DNA of 64,000 nt from Pseudomonas lalkuanensis (GTDB taxonomy: Bacteria; Pseudomonadota; Gammaproteobacteria; Pseudomonadales; Pseudomonadaceae): assembly GCF_008807375.1 (NCBI RefSeq), contig NZ_CP043311.1:4630001-4694000 (forward strand). The letters are read 5' to 3'. Shown here in pieces: positions 43,704 through 55,313 of the stretch. The stretch's first letter is position 1, and every line of letters begins with the position of its first letter. The notes below the pieces were generated by a model. It made no database searches. It saw only the letters and a program-made list of their open reading frames with translations, and was not told where the DNA came from. Made by a program: the position numbers and the translations under genes.

Positions 43704-44534
43704 TTAACAGCCAAGGCTGAGTTTTTCCTGTTTCTTGGCTTCGCCCCAGAGGGCATCCAGTTCTTCCAGGGTGCAATCTTCAATGGGACGGCCTGCTTCG
43801 CGCAATGCCTGTTCGATAAAGCGGAAACGCCGCTCGAACTTGGCATTGGCGCCGCGCAGCGCGGTTTCCGGATCGACCTTGAGGTGGCGGGCCAGGTTGA
43901 CCACCACGAACAGCAGGTCGCCCACCTCGTCGGCGATAGCCTGGGGGTCGTTCTCGCTCATGGCCTCCAGCACCTCGTCCAGCTCCTCGCGCAGCTTGTC
44001 GATCACCGGCAACGCCTCGGGCCAGTCGAAGCCCACCTGGGCCGCGCGCTTCTGCAGCTTGGCTGCTCGGCTCAGGGCCGGCAGCGCGGTGGGAACATCG
44101 TCCAGCAGGGAAAGCTGCTCGGGGGCGGTAGCCTTTTCGGCACGCTCCTCGGCCTTGATCTCCTCCCAGCGCTGTTTGATCGCGGCTTCTTCCAGGCGGG
44201 CCATGTCCGGAGCGCCGTAGAGGTCGCCGTCGGGAAAGACGTGGGGATGGCGGCGGACCAGCTTGCGGGTAATGGCATCCACCACGCCGGCGAACTCGAA
44301 GCGCCCCTCCTCCTTCGCCAGCTGGCTGTAGTACACCACCTGGAACAGCAGGTCGCCGAGCTCGCCGGGCAGATGGTCGAAGTCGCCACGCTCGATGGCG
44401 TCGGCCACCTCGTAGGCTTCCTCGATCGTGTGCGGGACGATGCTGGCGTAGTCCTGCTTCAGGTCCCAGGGGCAACCGTACTGCGAGTCACGCAACCGGG
44501 CCATCAGGTGCAGCAGGTCATTGAGTTGGTACAT
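43704..44534 (-). CDS. mazG: Nucleoside triphosphate pyrophosphohydrolase MazG
   Basis: A 276-aa enzyme with two tandem MazG domains. It hydrolyses NTPs to NMP plus PPi and in E. coli limits effects of toxin-antitoxin systems by lowering ppGpp. Motifs: CPWDLKQDYASIVPHTIEEAYEV and GELGDLLFQVVYYSQL in domain 1; DKLREELDEVLEAM and DEVGDLLFVVVNLARHL in domain 2. The gene follows relA on the same strand, separated by a palindromic repeat. Confidence 0.96.
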   Translation of the reverse strand: MYQLNDLLHLMARLRDSQYGCPWDLKQDYASIVPHTIEEAYEVADAIERGDFDHLPGELGDLLFQVVYYSQLAKEEGRFEFAGVVDAITRKLVRRHPHVFPDGDLYGAPDMARLEEAAIKQRWEEIKAEERAEKATAPEQLSLLDDVPTALPALSRAAKLQKRAAQVGFDWPEALPVIDKLREELDEVLEAMSENDPQAIADEVGDLLFVVVNLARHLKVDPETALRGANAKFERRFRFIEQALREAGRPIEDCTLEELDALWGEAKKQEKLSLGC

Positions 44535-44559
44535 GACGGAATCCTGTAGGGATCATCCG

Positions 44560-44627
44560 CAGGTTGGCGCAGAGCGGAGCGAAGCCCAACATCGGCGTTG
44601 GGCCCCGCAGGCTCGGACCAACCTGCA
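44560..44627. repeat. Nested palindrome (REP-like) in the relA-mazG spacer
   Basis: Outer arms GCAGGTTGG (44560-44568) and CCAACCTGC (44619-44627) enclose inner arms GCCCAAC (44585-44591) and GTTGGGC (44598-44604). There is no T-run after it on either strand, so it is not a classical terminator. It resembles a common Pseudomonas intergenic repeat and abuts the relA stop codon. Confidence 0.75.
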
Positions 44628-46874
44628 TCAAGCAGCCCGATTGCGGCGGGCTTCGATGATATTCGGCAGCTGCGAGATACGCGCCAGCAGCCGGCCCAGC
44701 GCATCCAGCCCTGGAATCTCGATGGTCAGCAGCATGGCGGCGGTGTTGTCTTCCTTGTTCGAGCGGGTGTTCACCGCCAGCACGTTGATGCGCTCGTTGA
44801 GCAGCACCTGGGACACGTCACGCAGCAGACCGGAACGGTCGTAGGCACGGATGATGATGTCCACCGGATAGGTCTGCACCGGCACCGGCCCCCAGCTGAC
44901 CTGGATCATCCGCTCCGGCTCGCGACCTGCCAGTTGCAGCGCCGACGGGCAGTCCTGGCGGTGGATGCTGACGCCACGACCGAGGGTGATGTAGCCCACG
45001 ATGGGGTCCCCCGGCAGCGGTTGGCAGCAACCGGCCATCTGCGTGAGCAGGTTGCCCACGCCCTGGATCTGCACGTCGCCGCGCTTGCCCGGCTTGTGGT
45101 GGGAGGCCTTGCGCGGGATCAGCTCCAGCTGCTCGCTGTGGCCACGCTCCGGCTCCACCAGCGCCTGGGCGCAATTGACCACGTGGGCCAGACGCAGGTC
45201 GCCGGCACCCAGGGCCGCGTGCATGTCTTCGGCCGTGCGCAGGTTGCACTTCTCGGCCAGCTTCTCGAAGTCCACCGGCGGCAACGCCAGGCGCGACAGT
45301 TCGCGCTCGAGCATGGCCTTGCCGGCGGCGACGTTCTGGTCGCGGGCCTGCAGCTTGAACCAGTGGACGATCTTCGCCCGCGCACGGGATGTGGTGATGT
45401 AGCCCAGGTTCGGGTTGAGCCAGTCGCGGCTGGGCGCGCCCTGCTTGCCGGTGATGATCTCCACCTGCTCGCCAGTCTGCAGCCCGTAGTTCAGCGGCAC
45501 GATGCGGCCATTGACCTTGGCGCCTCGGCAGTTGTGGCCGATCTCGGTGTGCACGCGATAGGCAAAATCCAGCGGCGTGGCGCCCTTGGGCAGGTCGATG
45601 GCGTGGCCATCCGGGGTGAAGACATAGACCCGGTCGGGCTCGATATCCACCCGCAACTGCTCGGCCAGGCCGCCGATATCGCCCAGTTCCTCATGCCATT
45701 CGAGCACCTGGCGCAGCCAGGCGATCTTTTCTTCGTAGTGGTCGGAGCTCGACTTGACGTCGGTGCCCTTGTAGCGCCAGTGGGCGCAGACACCGAGTTC
45801 GGCCTCCTCGTGCATGGCGTGAGTGCGGATCTGCACCTCCAGCACCTTGCCGTCCGGACCGATCACCGCGGTGTGCAGGGAGCGGTAGCCGTTCTCCTTG
45901 GGGTTGGCGATGTAGTCGTCGAATTCCTTGGGAATGTGCCGCCAGAGGGTGTGCACGATACCCAGCGCGGTATAGCAATCGCGCAACTCGGGCACCAGCA
46001 CCCGTACCGCACGCACGTCGTAGATCTGGCTGAACTGCAGGCCCTTGCGCTGCATCTTCCGCCAGATGGAATAGATGTGCTTGGCGCGGCCGCTGATGTC
46101 GGCCTTGATGCCGGTTGCGGCCAGCTCCTCGCGCAGCTGCTTCATCACGTCGGCGATGTACTGCTCGCGGTCGAGGCGGCGCTCGTGGAGCAGCTTGGCG
46201 ATCTGCTTGTACTGGTCCGGTTCCAGGTAGCGGAAGGACAGGTCCTCCAGCTCCCATTTGATATGGCCGATACCGAGGCGGTGAGCGAGCGGCGCATAGA
46301 TGTCGAACACCTCGCGGGCGACGCGGTGGCGCTTCTCCTCGTCGGCGTTCTTCACCTCACGGATGGCGCAGGTACGCTCGGCCAGCTTGATCAGGGCGAC
46401 GCGCACGTCATCGACCATGGCCACCAGCATCTTGCGCAGGTTCTCCACCTGCGCCTGGGTGCCGAGGACCATGGAATGGCGGGGATTGAGGCTGGCGCTG
46501 ATGGCGGCCATGCGCAGCACACCTTCGATCAGCCGGGCCACGACCGCGCCGAAGCGCTGCTGCACGGCTTGCAGCTGGATCTTGCCCTCGCGCACGCCAC
46601 GGTAGATCACCGCCGCCACCAGGGATTCCTGATCCAGCTTCAGGTCCGCGAGGATCTCGGCGATCTCGAGGCCCGTCTGGAAACTGGAGTTACCCTCGGC
46701 CCAGCTGTTCTTCGCAGCGATGGCCTGTTGCTCGGCGTCACGGGCGAACTCGCATGCCTCCTTGAGTACCGCGCGATCGAGCACCGGGTCGAGGCTGATG
46801 ACATGGTCCAGCCACGCCTCGAGGTTGATGCTGCCGTCCGTATTGACCGGCTGTTGCGCTCTCACCTGTACCAT
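44628..46874 (-). CDS. relA: GTP pyrophosphokinase (ppGpp synthetase I) RelA
   Basis: A 748-aa ribosome-associated alarmone synthetase for the stringent response. The N-terminal hydrolase-like domain is degenerate (LVAAVIYRGVREGK in place of an HD-type site), as expected for RelA and unlike SpoT. The synthetase domain has RAKHIYSIWRKMQRKG, followed by TGS (DRVYVFTPDGHAIDLPKG), the zinc-finger/RIS region (GCCQPLPGDPIVGYI) and a C-terminal ACT domain (GLLRDVSQVLLNERINVLAV). It is part of the rlmD-relA-mazG run. Confidence 0.97.
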   Translation of the reverse strand: MVQVRAQQPVNTDGSINLEAWLDHVISLDPVLDRAVLKEACEFARDAEQQAIAAKNSWAEGNSSFQTGLEIAEILADLKLDQESLVAAVIYRGVREGKIQLQAVQQRFGAVVARLIEGVLRMAAISASLNPRHSMVLGTQAQVENLRKMLVAMVDDVRVALIKLAERTCAIREVKNADEEKRHRVAREVFDIYAPLAHRLGIGHIKWELEDLSFRYLEPDQYKQIAKLLHERRLDREQYIADVMKQLREELAATGIKADISGRAKHIYSIWRKMQRKGLQFSQIYDVRAVRVLVPELRDCYTALGIVHTLWRHIPKEFDDYIANPKENGYRSLHTAVIGPDGKVLEVQIRTHAMHEEAELGVCAHWRYKGTDVKSSSDHYEEKIAWLRQVLEWHEELGDIGGLAEQLRVDIEPDRVYVFTPDGHAIDLPKGATPLDFAYRVHTEIGHNCRGAKVNGRIVPLNYGLQTGEQVEIITGKQGAPSRDWLNPNLGYITTSRARAKIVHWFKLQARDQNVAAGKAMLERELSRLALPPVDFEKLAEKCNLRTAEDMHAALGAGDLRLAHVVNCAQALVEPERGHSEQLELIPRKASHHKPGKRGDVQIQGVGNLLTQMAGCCQPLPGDPIVGYITLGRGVSIHRQDCPSALQLAGREPERMIQVSWGPVPVQTYPVDIIIRAYDRSGLLRDVSQVLLNERINVLAVNTRSNKEDNTAAMLLTIEIPGLDALGRLLARISQLPNIIEARRNRAA

Positions 46875-46957
46875 CTTGCCTACCTTCCCTACGACGTGAA
46901 CCCCTCACGTCGAATTGTCGCCAGCCTCTGTCGTGCCGGTCGGATTACGCGGGCTTC

Positions 46958-48310
46958 CTAGCCCGCCTCGAATAACGCCATGGCCTCGACATGGGCCGTC
47001 TGAGGAAACATGTCGAGAATCCCGGCCTTCTTCAGCTGGTATCCCTGCTTGACCAGTTCGGCACTGTCACGCGCCAGGGTCGCCGGGTTGCAGGATACAT
47101 AGACCACTCGTTTTGCACCGGTTGCAGCAATCTGCCGAACGGCTTCGAATGCGCCATCACGCGGCGGATCGAGCAAGACGGCATCGAAGCCCTGCCGGGC
47201 CCAGGGCGCATCGGCCAGGGGGTTCGACAGGTCGGCCTGGAAGAAGTGCACATTATCCAGGCGATTGGCGGCGGCATTGCCGCGCGCCCGTTGCACCATG
47301 GCCTCGACGCCTTCCACCGCCACCACCTCGCGCACCTGGCGCGCCAGCGGCAGGGCGAAGTTGCCGAGCCCACAGAACAGATCCAGCACACGCTCGCCCG
47401 GCTGCGGATTCATCCAGTCTAGCGCCTGCGCCACCATCGCCTCGTTGACCGCCTCATTCACCTGGACGAAGTCGCCGGGGCGATATTCAAGCTCCAGGTT
47501 CCACTGTTCCAGGCGAAAGCCGAGGCGCGCGCCCGGCTGATCCGGATGGGGCTCGCCTTCGCCATGCAGCCAGAGCTGCGCCTGGTGCGCCGCACAGAAC
47601 TCGCGCAGGCGCTGCAGGTCGGCCTCGCCCAGCGGCTGCGTGTGACGCAGCAGCAACGCCGAAGCGGTGCCGTGGAACAACTCCACATGTCCGACCGCCT
47701 GGGGCTTGTCCAGGCCCCTGAGCAACCCGGGCAGTGCGCGCATCAATGGCTGCAAGGGCTGTACCAGCACCTGGCAATCCTTGATCCCGACTATCGCCTG
47801 GCTGGAAGCCGCGCGAAAGCCGACGTCCAGCTGACGCGCCTTGACGTCCCAGCGCACAGCGATGCGGGCACGCCGCCGATAACCGAAATCAGCCCCCACC
47901 AGTGGGGCCACCCATTCCTGCGGCTGAACGTCGGCGACGCGCGCCAGCTGTTCGGCCAGGGTGCGCTGTTTCAGGGCAAGCTGCTCGTCATGGGGCAGGT
48001 GCTGCAGGGTGCAGCCGCCGCACTGGCCGGCATGGGCGCAAGGCGGCACCAGGCGTATCGGGCTGGCACTCAGCACGCGCTCGGCACGGGCCTCAACCAC
48101 CTGGCTGCGAGCGGCAAGGACACGAGCTTCAACCTCTTCCTCGGGCAGCGCACCGGCAACGAACCAGGTGCGTCCTTCGATGAAGGCAATGCCGCGCCCG
48201 TCGTTGGCCAGGCGCTCGATGACCAGCCGCTGCTTCTTGCCCACGGGAACTTGCGGAGTCCGCGCTCCACCGCTGGGCTGGAAGCGCAGGCCTGTATTAC
48301 GCCGGGACAT
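46958..48310 (-). CDS. rlmD: 23S rRNA (uracil-1939-C5)-methyltransferase
   Basis: RlmD methylates U1939 of 23S rRNA. The 450-aa protein starts [15 protein letters not shown], has a TRAM domain (about 20-80), an iron-sulfur cysteine cluster ([16 protein letters not shown]), a SAM-binding core ([16 protein letters not shown]) and the catalytic Cys in [14 protein letters not shown]. Its start lies 14 bases inside the end of cysM, so the two may be translationally coupled. Confidence 0.96.
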   Translation of the reverse strand: MSRRNTGLRFQPSGGARTPQVPVGKKQRLVIERLANDGRGIAFIEGRTWFVAGALPEEEVEARVLAARSQVVEARAERVLSASPIRLVPPCAHAGQCGGCTLQHLPHDEQLALKQRTLAEQLARVADVQPQEWVAPLVGADFGYRRRARIAVRWDVKARQLDVGFRAASSQAIVGIKDCQVLVQPLQPLMRALPGLLRGLDKPQAVGHVELFHGTASALLLRHTQPLGEADLQRLREFCAAHQAQLWLHGEGEPHPDQPGARLGFRLEQWNLELEYRPGDFVQVNEAVNEAMVAQALDWMNPQPGERVLDLFCGLGNFALPLARQVREVVAVEGVEAMVQRARGNAAANRLDNVHFFQADLSNPLADAPWARQGFDAVLLDPPRDGAFEAVRQIAATGAKRVVYVSCNPATLARDSAELVKQGYQLKKAGILDMFPQTAHVEAMALFEAG

Positions 48311-49208
48311 TGGGGTCTTCGTAGATACCGGTGGAGAGATAACGGTCGCCACGGTCGCAGATGATCGCGACCATCACGGCGTTTTCCACTTCGCGGGACA
48401 GGCGCAGCATGGCCGCGACCGCACCACCGGAGGAAACGCCGCAGAAGATGCCTTCTTCGCGGGCCAGGCGACGCATGGTTTCCTCGGCTTCGATCTGGGC
48501 CATGTCGACCACGCGGTCGACGCGCTCGGCCTGGTAGATTTTCGGCAGGTATTCCTGGGGCCAGCGGCGGATGCCGGGAATGGCCGAGCCTTCCTGCGGT
48601 TGCAGGCCGACGATCTGGATAGCCGGGTTCTGCTCCTTGAGGTAGCGCGACACCCCCATGATGGTGCCGGTGGTGCCCATGGAGCTGACGAAATGGGTGA
48701 TGGTGCCCTGGGTCTGCTGCCAGATTTCCGGGCCGGTGCCCACGTAGTGGGCTTCGGGATTGTCGCCGTTGGCGAACTGGTCCAGCACCTTGCCACGGCC
48801 ACCGCGCTGCAGGCTTTCGGCCAGGTCGCGGGCGCCTTCCATGCCTTCTTCGCGGCTTACCAGGATCAGCTCGGCGCCGTAGGCGGTCATGGCGGCCTTG
48901 CGCTCGGCGCTCATGTTGTCCGGCATGATCAGCATCATCTTGTAGCCCTTGATGGCCGCAGCCATGGCCAGGGCGATGCCGGTGTTGCCGGAAGTGGCCT
49001 CGATCAGGGTGTCACCGGGCTTGATGTCACCGCGCAGTTCGGCGCGGGTGATCATCGACAGGGCCGGGCGATCCTTGACCGAACCGGCAGGATTGTTGCC
49101 TTCGAGCTTGACCAGGAGGGTGTTGCTGGTTTCGCCGGCCAGGCGCTGCAAACGCACCAGCGGGGTGTGGCCGATGCAATCGGCGATTGTGGGGTACTGC
49201 AGAGTCAT
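48297..49208 (-). CDS. cysM: Cysteine synthase B
   Basis: CysM is a PLP enzyme making cysteine (or S-sulfocysteine) from O-acetylserine. The 303-aa protein has the PLP lysine in [13 protein letters not shown], the substrate loop [12 protein letters not shown] and the phosphate-binding [14 protein letters not shown]. It starts [20 protein letters not shown] and overlaps rlmD by 14 bases. In P. aeruginosa the neighbour on the other side is the pir siderophore locus, here replaced by piuC. Confidence 0.97.
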   Translation of the reverse strand: MTLQYPTIADCIGHTPLVRLQRLAGETSNTLLVKLEGNNPAGSVKDRPALSMITRAELRGDIKPGDTLIEATSGNTGIALAMAAAIKGYKMMLIMPDNMSAERKAAMTAYGAELILVSREEGMEGARDLAESLQRGGRGKVLDQFANGDNPEAHYVGTGPEIWQQTQGTITHFVSSMGTTGTIMGVSRYLKEQNPAIQIVGLQPQEGSAIPGIRRWPQEYLPKIYQAERVDRVVDMAQIEAEETMRRLAREEGIFCGVSSGGAVAAMLRLSREVENAVMVAIICDRGDRYLSTGIYEDPNVPA

Positions 49209-49430
49209 GGCGGGTTTCGCAATCCAGACGCAGGGGGTGCATATGATAGCGGCAAACCGCGCAACACCATATGGCGCAAGCGTTTCCGCTTATGGCGTGC
49301 AGCTATAACCATGTAGCGGAAATGAATTTGCGCGCCAATCGGCCCTGGGGAGGTCCGAATCCTGCGGATCGGAATGAAGCCACCACGATTCCGGAAACCC
49401 GCCCGGCCCCTGCGGATGTACAGCGCCAAT

Positions 49431-49449
49431 GGAAATGAATACTATTCTC
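49431..49449 (+). promoter_or_regulatory. Putative Fur box upstream of piuC
   Basis: GGAAATGAATACTATTCTC matches about 12 of 19 positions of the Fur consensus, with AATGA and ATTCTC arms, and lies 31 bases before the piuC start. The ten-base left arm (GGAAATGAAT) also occurs at 49318-49327. piuC-type genes are iron-repressed in P. aeruginosa, which supports the call. Confidence 0.5.
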
Positions 49450-49479
49450 CTCCACCCCACCCAATCCCGGTAGACCGCC

Positions 49480-50160
49480 ATGCTCCTGCACATTCCCGGC
49501 ATCTTCACGACGGACGAGGCAACGCGAATCCGCGAAGCCCTGGAGCAGGCCGAATGGGTCGATGGCAAGGTCACCGCCGGCTACCAGTCGGCCAAGGCCA
49601 AGAACAACCAGCAACTGGCGGAAGGCGACCCGCTGGCCCGCGAAATCAGTACCGCCATGCTGCAACGCCTGTGGAACAACCCGCTGTTCGTCTCAGCAGT
49701 GCTACCGAACAAGGTCTATCCGCCCCTGTTCAACCGCTACAGCGGTGGCGGCGCATTCGGTTACCACATCGACAATGCCGTGCGCGCCATCAAGGGCAGC
49801 CCCGAGCAGGTGCGCACCGATGTCTCCGCCACCCTGTTCTTCAGCGAACCGGAGTCCTACGACGGCGGCGACCTGGTAATCCAGGACACCTACGGCGAGC
49901 ATCGCGTGAAACTGGCCGCCGGCGACTTGGTGGTCTACCCCGCCAGTAGCCTTCACCAGGTGGAACCGGTCACCCGAGGCGCGCGCCTGGCGTCCTTCTT
50001 CTGGATCCAGAGCATGATCCGCGAAGACAGTCAGCGCGCCCTGCTGTTCGAAATGGACCAATCGATCCAGAGCCTGGCACGCGACGTAGCGGACCACCCT
50101 GCACTGGTCCGGCTCACCGGCAACTATCACAACCTGCTTCGCCGCTGGGCCGAGGTGTAA
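49480..50160 (+). CDS. piuC: PiuC-type Fe(II)/2-oxoglutarate-dependent hydroxylase
   Basis: A PKHD-type dioxygenase of 226 aa. The iron ligands are visible: HxD in GYHIDNAV and the distal His in SLHQVEPV, with the 2-oxoglutarate-binding Arg in [11 protein letters not shown]. PiuC genes usually sit next to siderophore receptors and affect siderophore-drug uptake, but no TonB receptor is next to this copy. The Shine-Dalgarno is weak. Confidence 0.93.
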   Translation: MLLHIPGIFTTDEATRIREALEQAEWVDGKVTAGYQSAKAKNNQQLAEGDPLAREISTAMLQRLWNNPLFVSAVLPNKVYPPLFNRYSGGGAFGYHIDNAVRAIKGSPEQVRTDVSATLFFSEPESYDGGDLVIQDTYGEHRVKLAAGDLVVYPASSLHQVEPVTRGARLASFFWIQSMIREDSQRALLFEMDQSIQSLARDVADHPALVRLTGNYHNLLRRWAEV

Positions 50161-50167
50161 CCAGCGC

Positions 50168-50399
50168 ACCTCCTGTACAAGCGGGTCAGCCCCCCCGGCC
50201 GGGGCTGCCAAGGCGACAGAATGTCCATGAGAATCAGATCGAAGTCTTCCTAACGGAACAGTCCCTGGCCTTCTTCGCCTTGCTGGCGCAGCGCGACGTC
50301 AGAACCGCCGCCCTGAAGGTGCTCATGCAGTTGGACCGCCAGCAATGGCTCGTCCTCGACGGCAAGGACGCGCAAGGGAGCCTGAGAAGTGGCCAGCAT
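50168..50399 (-). pseudogene. Decayed response-regulator receiver domain
   Basis: The frame opens with ATG at 50399 as MLATSQAPLRVLAVEDEPLL, a typical receiver N-terminus with the acidic pair in VEDE. It runs about 49 codons to an in-frame TAG at 50249-50251. In the same frame directly after the stop comes EDFDLILMDILSPWQPRPGG, which is the phospho-acceptor strand (LMDI) and the following loop with small indels. The rest of the gene is missing. In P. aeruginosa, from memory, a response regulator (pirR), its kinase and a siderophore receptor lie between gacS and cysM, so this is probably the residue of that deleted locus. Confidence 0.75.
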
Positions 50400-50513
50400 G
50401 GAAACCACCGGTAAATGAAAAGGATTGTCGAGTACGAGTTTCGACAGATCTGCCGGAAGATTCCCACCCAATGAGCCGCTACACTGCGCGGAAAACGCAT
50501 GGGGAGGACTGGC

Positions 50514-53276
<2,763 letters not shown>

Positions 53277-53336
53277 TCCGGGACAACGTGAAGTGGCCAG
53301 ACGCCAGCTATGCTGCTGAACAATCAAGGAGAACCC

Positions 53337-54320
53337 ATGCGCACCATACTGTTCAGCAGCCAGGCCTATGACCGCGAGAGCTTCCTCGGCGCCAGTCCCA
53401 CCTTCGAGCTGCACTTCCAGCAGGCCCGCCTGACCCTCGATACCACCGCCCTGGCCAATGGCTTCGACGTGGTTTGCGCCTTCATCAATGACGACCTGTC
53501 CGCCCCGGTGCTGGAGCGTCTGGCCAACGGCGGAACCCGATTGATCGCCCTGCGCTCGGCCGGCTACAACCATGTGGATCTGGCAGCCGCCAAGCGCCTG
53601 GGCCTGACCGTGGTGCGGGTTCCCGCCTACTCGCCCCACGCGGTGGCCGAACACGCGGTGGCCCTGATACTGGCCCTGAACCGCCGCCTGCACCGCGCCT
53701 ACAACCGCACTCGCGAAGGCGACTTCACCCTCCACGGCCTCACCGGTTTCGACCTGGTGGGCAAGACCGTCGGGGTGGTTGGTACCGGACAGATCGGCGC
53801 GACCTTCGCCCGCATCATGGCTGGCTTCGGCTGTGGCTTGCTGGCCTTCGATCCACAGCGCAACCCCAGCGTCGAAGCGCTGGGCGCGGTCTATGTCGAG
53901 CTGCCGGAACTGCTGGCCGACAGCGACATCATCAGCCTGCACTGCCCGCTCAACGAAGCCACCCGCCATCTGATCAATGCCCAGAGCCTGGAGCGGATGA
54001 AGCCCGGCGCCATGCTGATCAACACCGGGCGTGGCGCCCTGGTGGATACGCCCGCGTCGATCGACGCGCTCAAATCCGGCCAGCTCGGCTACCTGGGCCT
54101 GGATGTCTATGAAGAGGAAGCCAACCTGTTCTTCGAAGACCGCTCCGACCTGCCTCTGCAGGACGACGTACTCGCCAGGCTACTGACCTTTCCGAATGTG
54201 ATCATCACCGCCCACCAGGCCTTCCTCACCCGCGAGGCCCTTGCCGCCATCGCCCGCACCACCCTGGACAACATCGCCGCCTGGGCCGCCGGGCGACCGT
54301 GCAATCAGGTAGACGCCTAG
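53337..54320 (+). CDS. ldhA: D-lactate dehydrogenase (fermentative, LdhA type)
   Basis: A D-isomer 2-hydroxyacid dehydrogenase of 327 aa that reduces pyruvate to D-lactate. The NAD-binding motif GVVGTGQIG, the substrate Arg region (LIALRSAGYNHVDL), and catalytic His in ITAHQAFLTREAL are present. It starts MRTILFSSQAYDRESF with AAGGAG upstream and lies 60 bases after gacS. Confidence 0.96.
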   Translation: MRTILFSSQAYDRESFLGASPTFELHFQQARLTLDTTALANGFDVVCAFINDDLSAPVLERLANGGTRLIALRSAGYNHVDLAAAKRLGLTVVRVPAYSPHAVAEHAVALILALNRRLHRAYNRTREGDFTLHGLTGFDLVGKTVGVVGTGQIGATFARIMAGFGCGLLAFDPQRNPSVEALGAVYVELPELLADSDIISLHCPLNEATRHLINAQSLERMKPGAMLINTGRGALVDTPASIDALKSGQLGYLGLDVYEEEANLFFEDRSDLPLQDDVLARLLTFPNVIITAHQAFLTREALAAIARTTLDNIAAWAAGRPCNQVDA

Positions 54321-54355
54321 GCCATGTTAGGATGCGTGCCCCAGCCGGAGGACCT

Positions 54356-54796
54356 ATGGCCGAACACGATTTTCGCTACAACCTGCTCAACCCCGCCCAC
54401 ACCCTGAACGAATGCCGCGCCCTCTCCCCGGGCCTCTACCAGGTCACGGGCACCGGCGGCTCGATCCAGGCCGGCGACACCCTGCTGGTGACCCTCAAGG
54501 GCAGTCGCGACCTCAGCATGCGTCTGACCGTGGACAAGGTGCGCCACCTGATCAACCCGCCCGGCCAGTGGCTGGCGGTGGCCAAGGGCCCGGCCTTCAA
54601 GGAACTCGCCATCCACAACTGGCACGTCGATTGCGACGCCTGCGGCAAGCGCCTGGACTTCGAATTCGCCGTCGACAGCGGCCTCGGCAAACAGGCCCAG
54701 GCACCGGCCGCCGAGGCGCGCATCGCGGAACTGGGCTGGTGCAACCACGCAGGCAAGCATTACTGCCCGAACTGTCGTCAGGAGGACACCCAATGA
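54356..54796 (+). CDS. Zinc-ribbon-like hypothetical protein, 146 aa
   Basis: A small protein starting MAEHDFRYNLLNPAHTLNECR, with GGAGG upstream. The N-terminal half (about 1-80) resembles a beta-barrel (GSIQAGDTLLVTLKGSRDLSMRLTV split by loops). The C-terminal half has two paired cysteine clusters (CDACGKRL and CNHAGKHYCPNC), as in zinc ribbons. No named family is recognised. It overlaps the META-domain gene by 4 bases, so the two are coupled. Confidence 0.8.
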   Translation: MAEHDFRYNLLNPAHTLNECRALSPGLYQVTGTGGSIQAGDTLLVTLKGSRDLSMRLTVDKVRHLINPPGQWLAVAKGPAFKELAIHNWHVDCDACGKRLDFEFAVDSGLGKQAQAPAAEARIAELGWCNHAGKHYCPNCRQEDTQ

Positions 54797-55200
54797 CCCG
54801 GAACACCCTGCTGCTGGCCGTTCTGGCCGCCGCCATCGCCGGCTGCGCCAGCGATCGTCCGCAACTGGAAACCGGCACGACCTACCAGGTGGAATGGATC
54901 GGCGAGCGCCCGCTGATCGACAACAGTCACCTGACCATCACCCTGGGCGACGACAACCGCGCCTATGGCAACGCCGGCTGCAATCACTGGTTCGCCTCCT
55001 ACACGATGGAAGGCGACAAGCTGACCTTCGGCGCTGCCGGCAGCACTCGCAAGATGTGCGCGCCCGCGCTGATGGAACAGGAACAACGCTTCCTCGACAC
55101 CCTGGGCAAGGTGCAGCGCTGGGACATTTCCCCAATCGACCAGCTCCGACTGTGGCCGGCCGAGGGCAAGGCGATCCGGCTGTGGCCGGTGGAAGGCTGA
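54793..55200 (+). CDS. META/HslJ-domain lipoprotein
   Basis: A 135-aa lipoprotein: lipobox IAGC at about residue 18 (LLLAVLAAAIAGCASDR), then a META domain with the diagnostic YGNAGCNHWFASYTMEGDKLTF and TRKMCAPALMEQEQRFL. HslJ proteins are envelope proteins linked to heat or antibiotic stress in E. coli. The start overlaps the previous stop (ATGA). Confidence 0.88.
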   Translation: MTRNTLLLAVLAAAIAGCASDRPQLETGTTYQVEWIGERPLIDNSHLTITLGDDNRAYGNAGCNHWFASYTMEGDKLTFGAAGSTRKMCAPALMEQEQRFLDTLGKVQRWDISPIDQLRLWPAEGKAIRLWPVEG

Positions 55201-55225
55201 AACAGTCCGCCTTCTACTGGTTGTG

Positions 55226-55292
55226 GGAGCGAATTCATTCGCGAAATGAACCCACGGGCCGCTCCGCAGCCCTTCGCGAATGAATTCGCTCC
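55226..55292. repeat. REPIN-like palindrome with 20-bp arms
   Basis: GGAGCGAATTCATTCGCGAA (55226-55245) is matched exactly by its reverse complement at 55273-55292, with a 27-base loop. It sits between the convergent META-domain and dinB genes. Each arm contains a GAATTC site. The same core (GAATTCATTCGC) occurs near 43040. Confidence 0.85.
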
Positions 55293-55313
55293 TGCAGAAA
55301 AGCAGGTCGAGCC

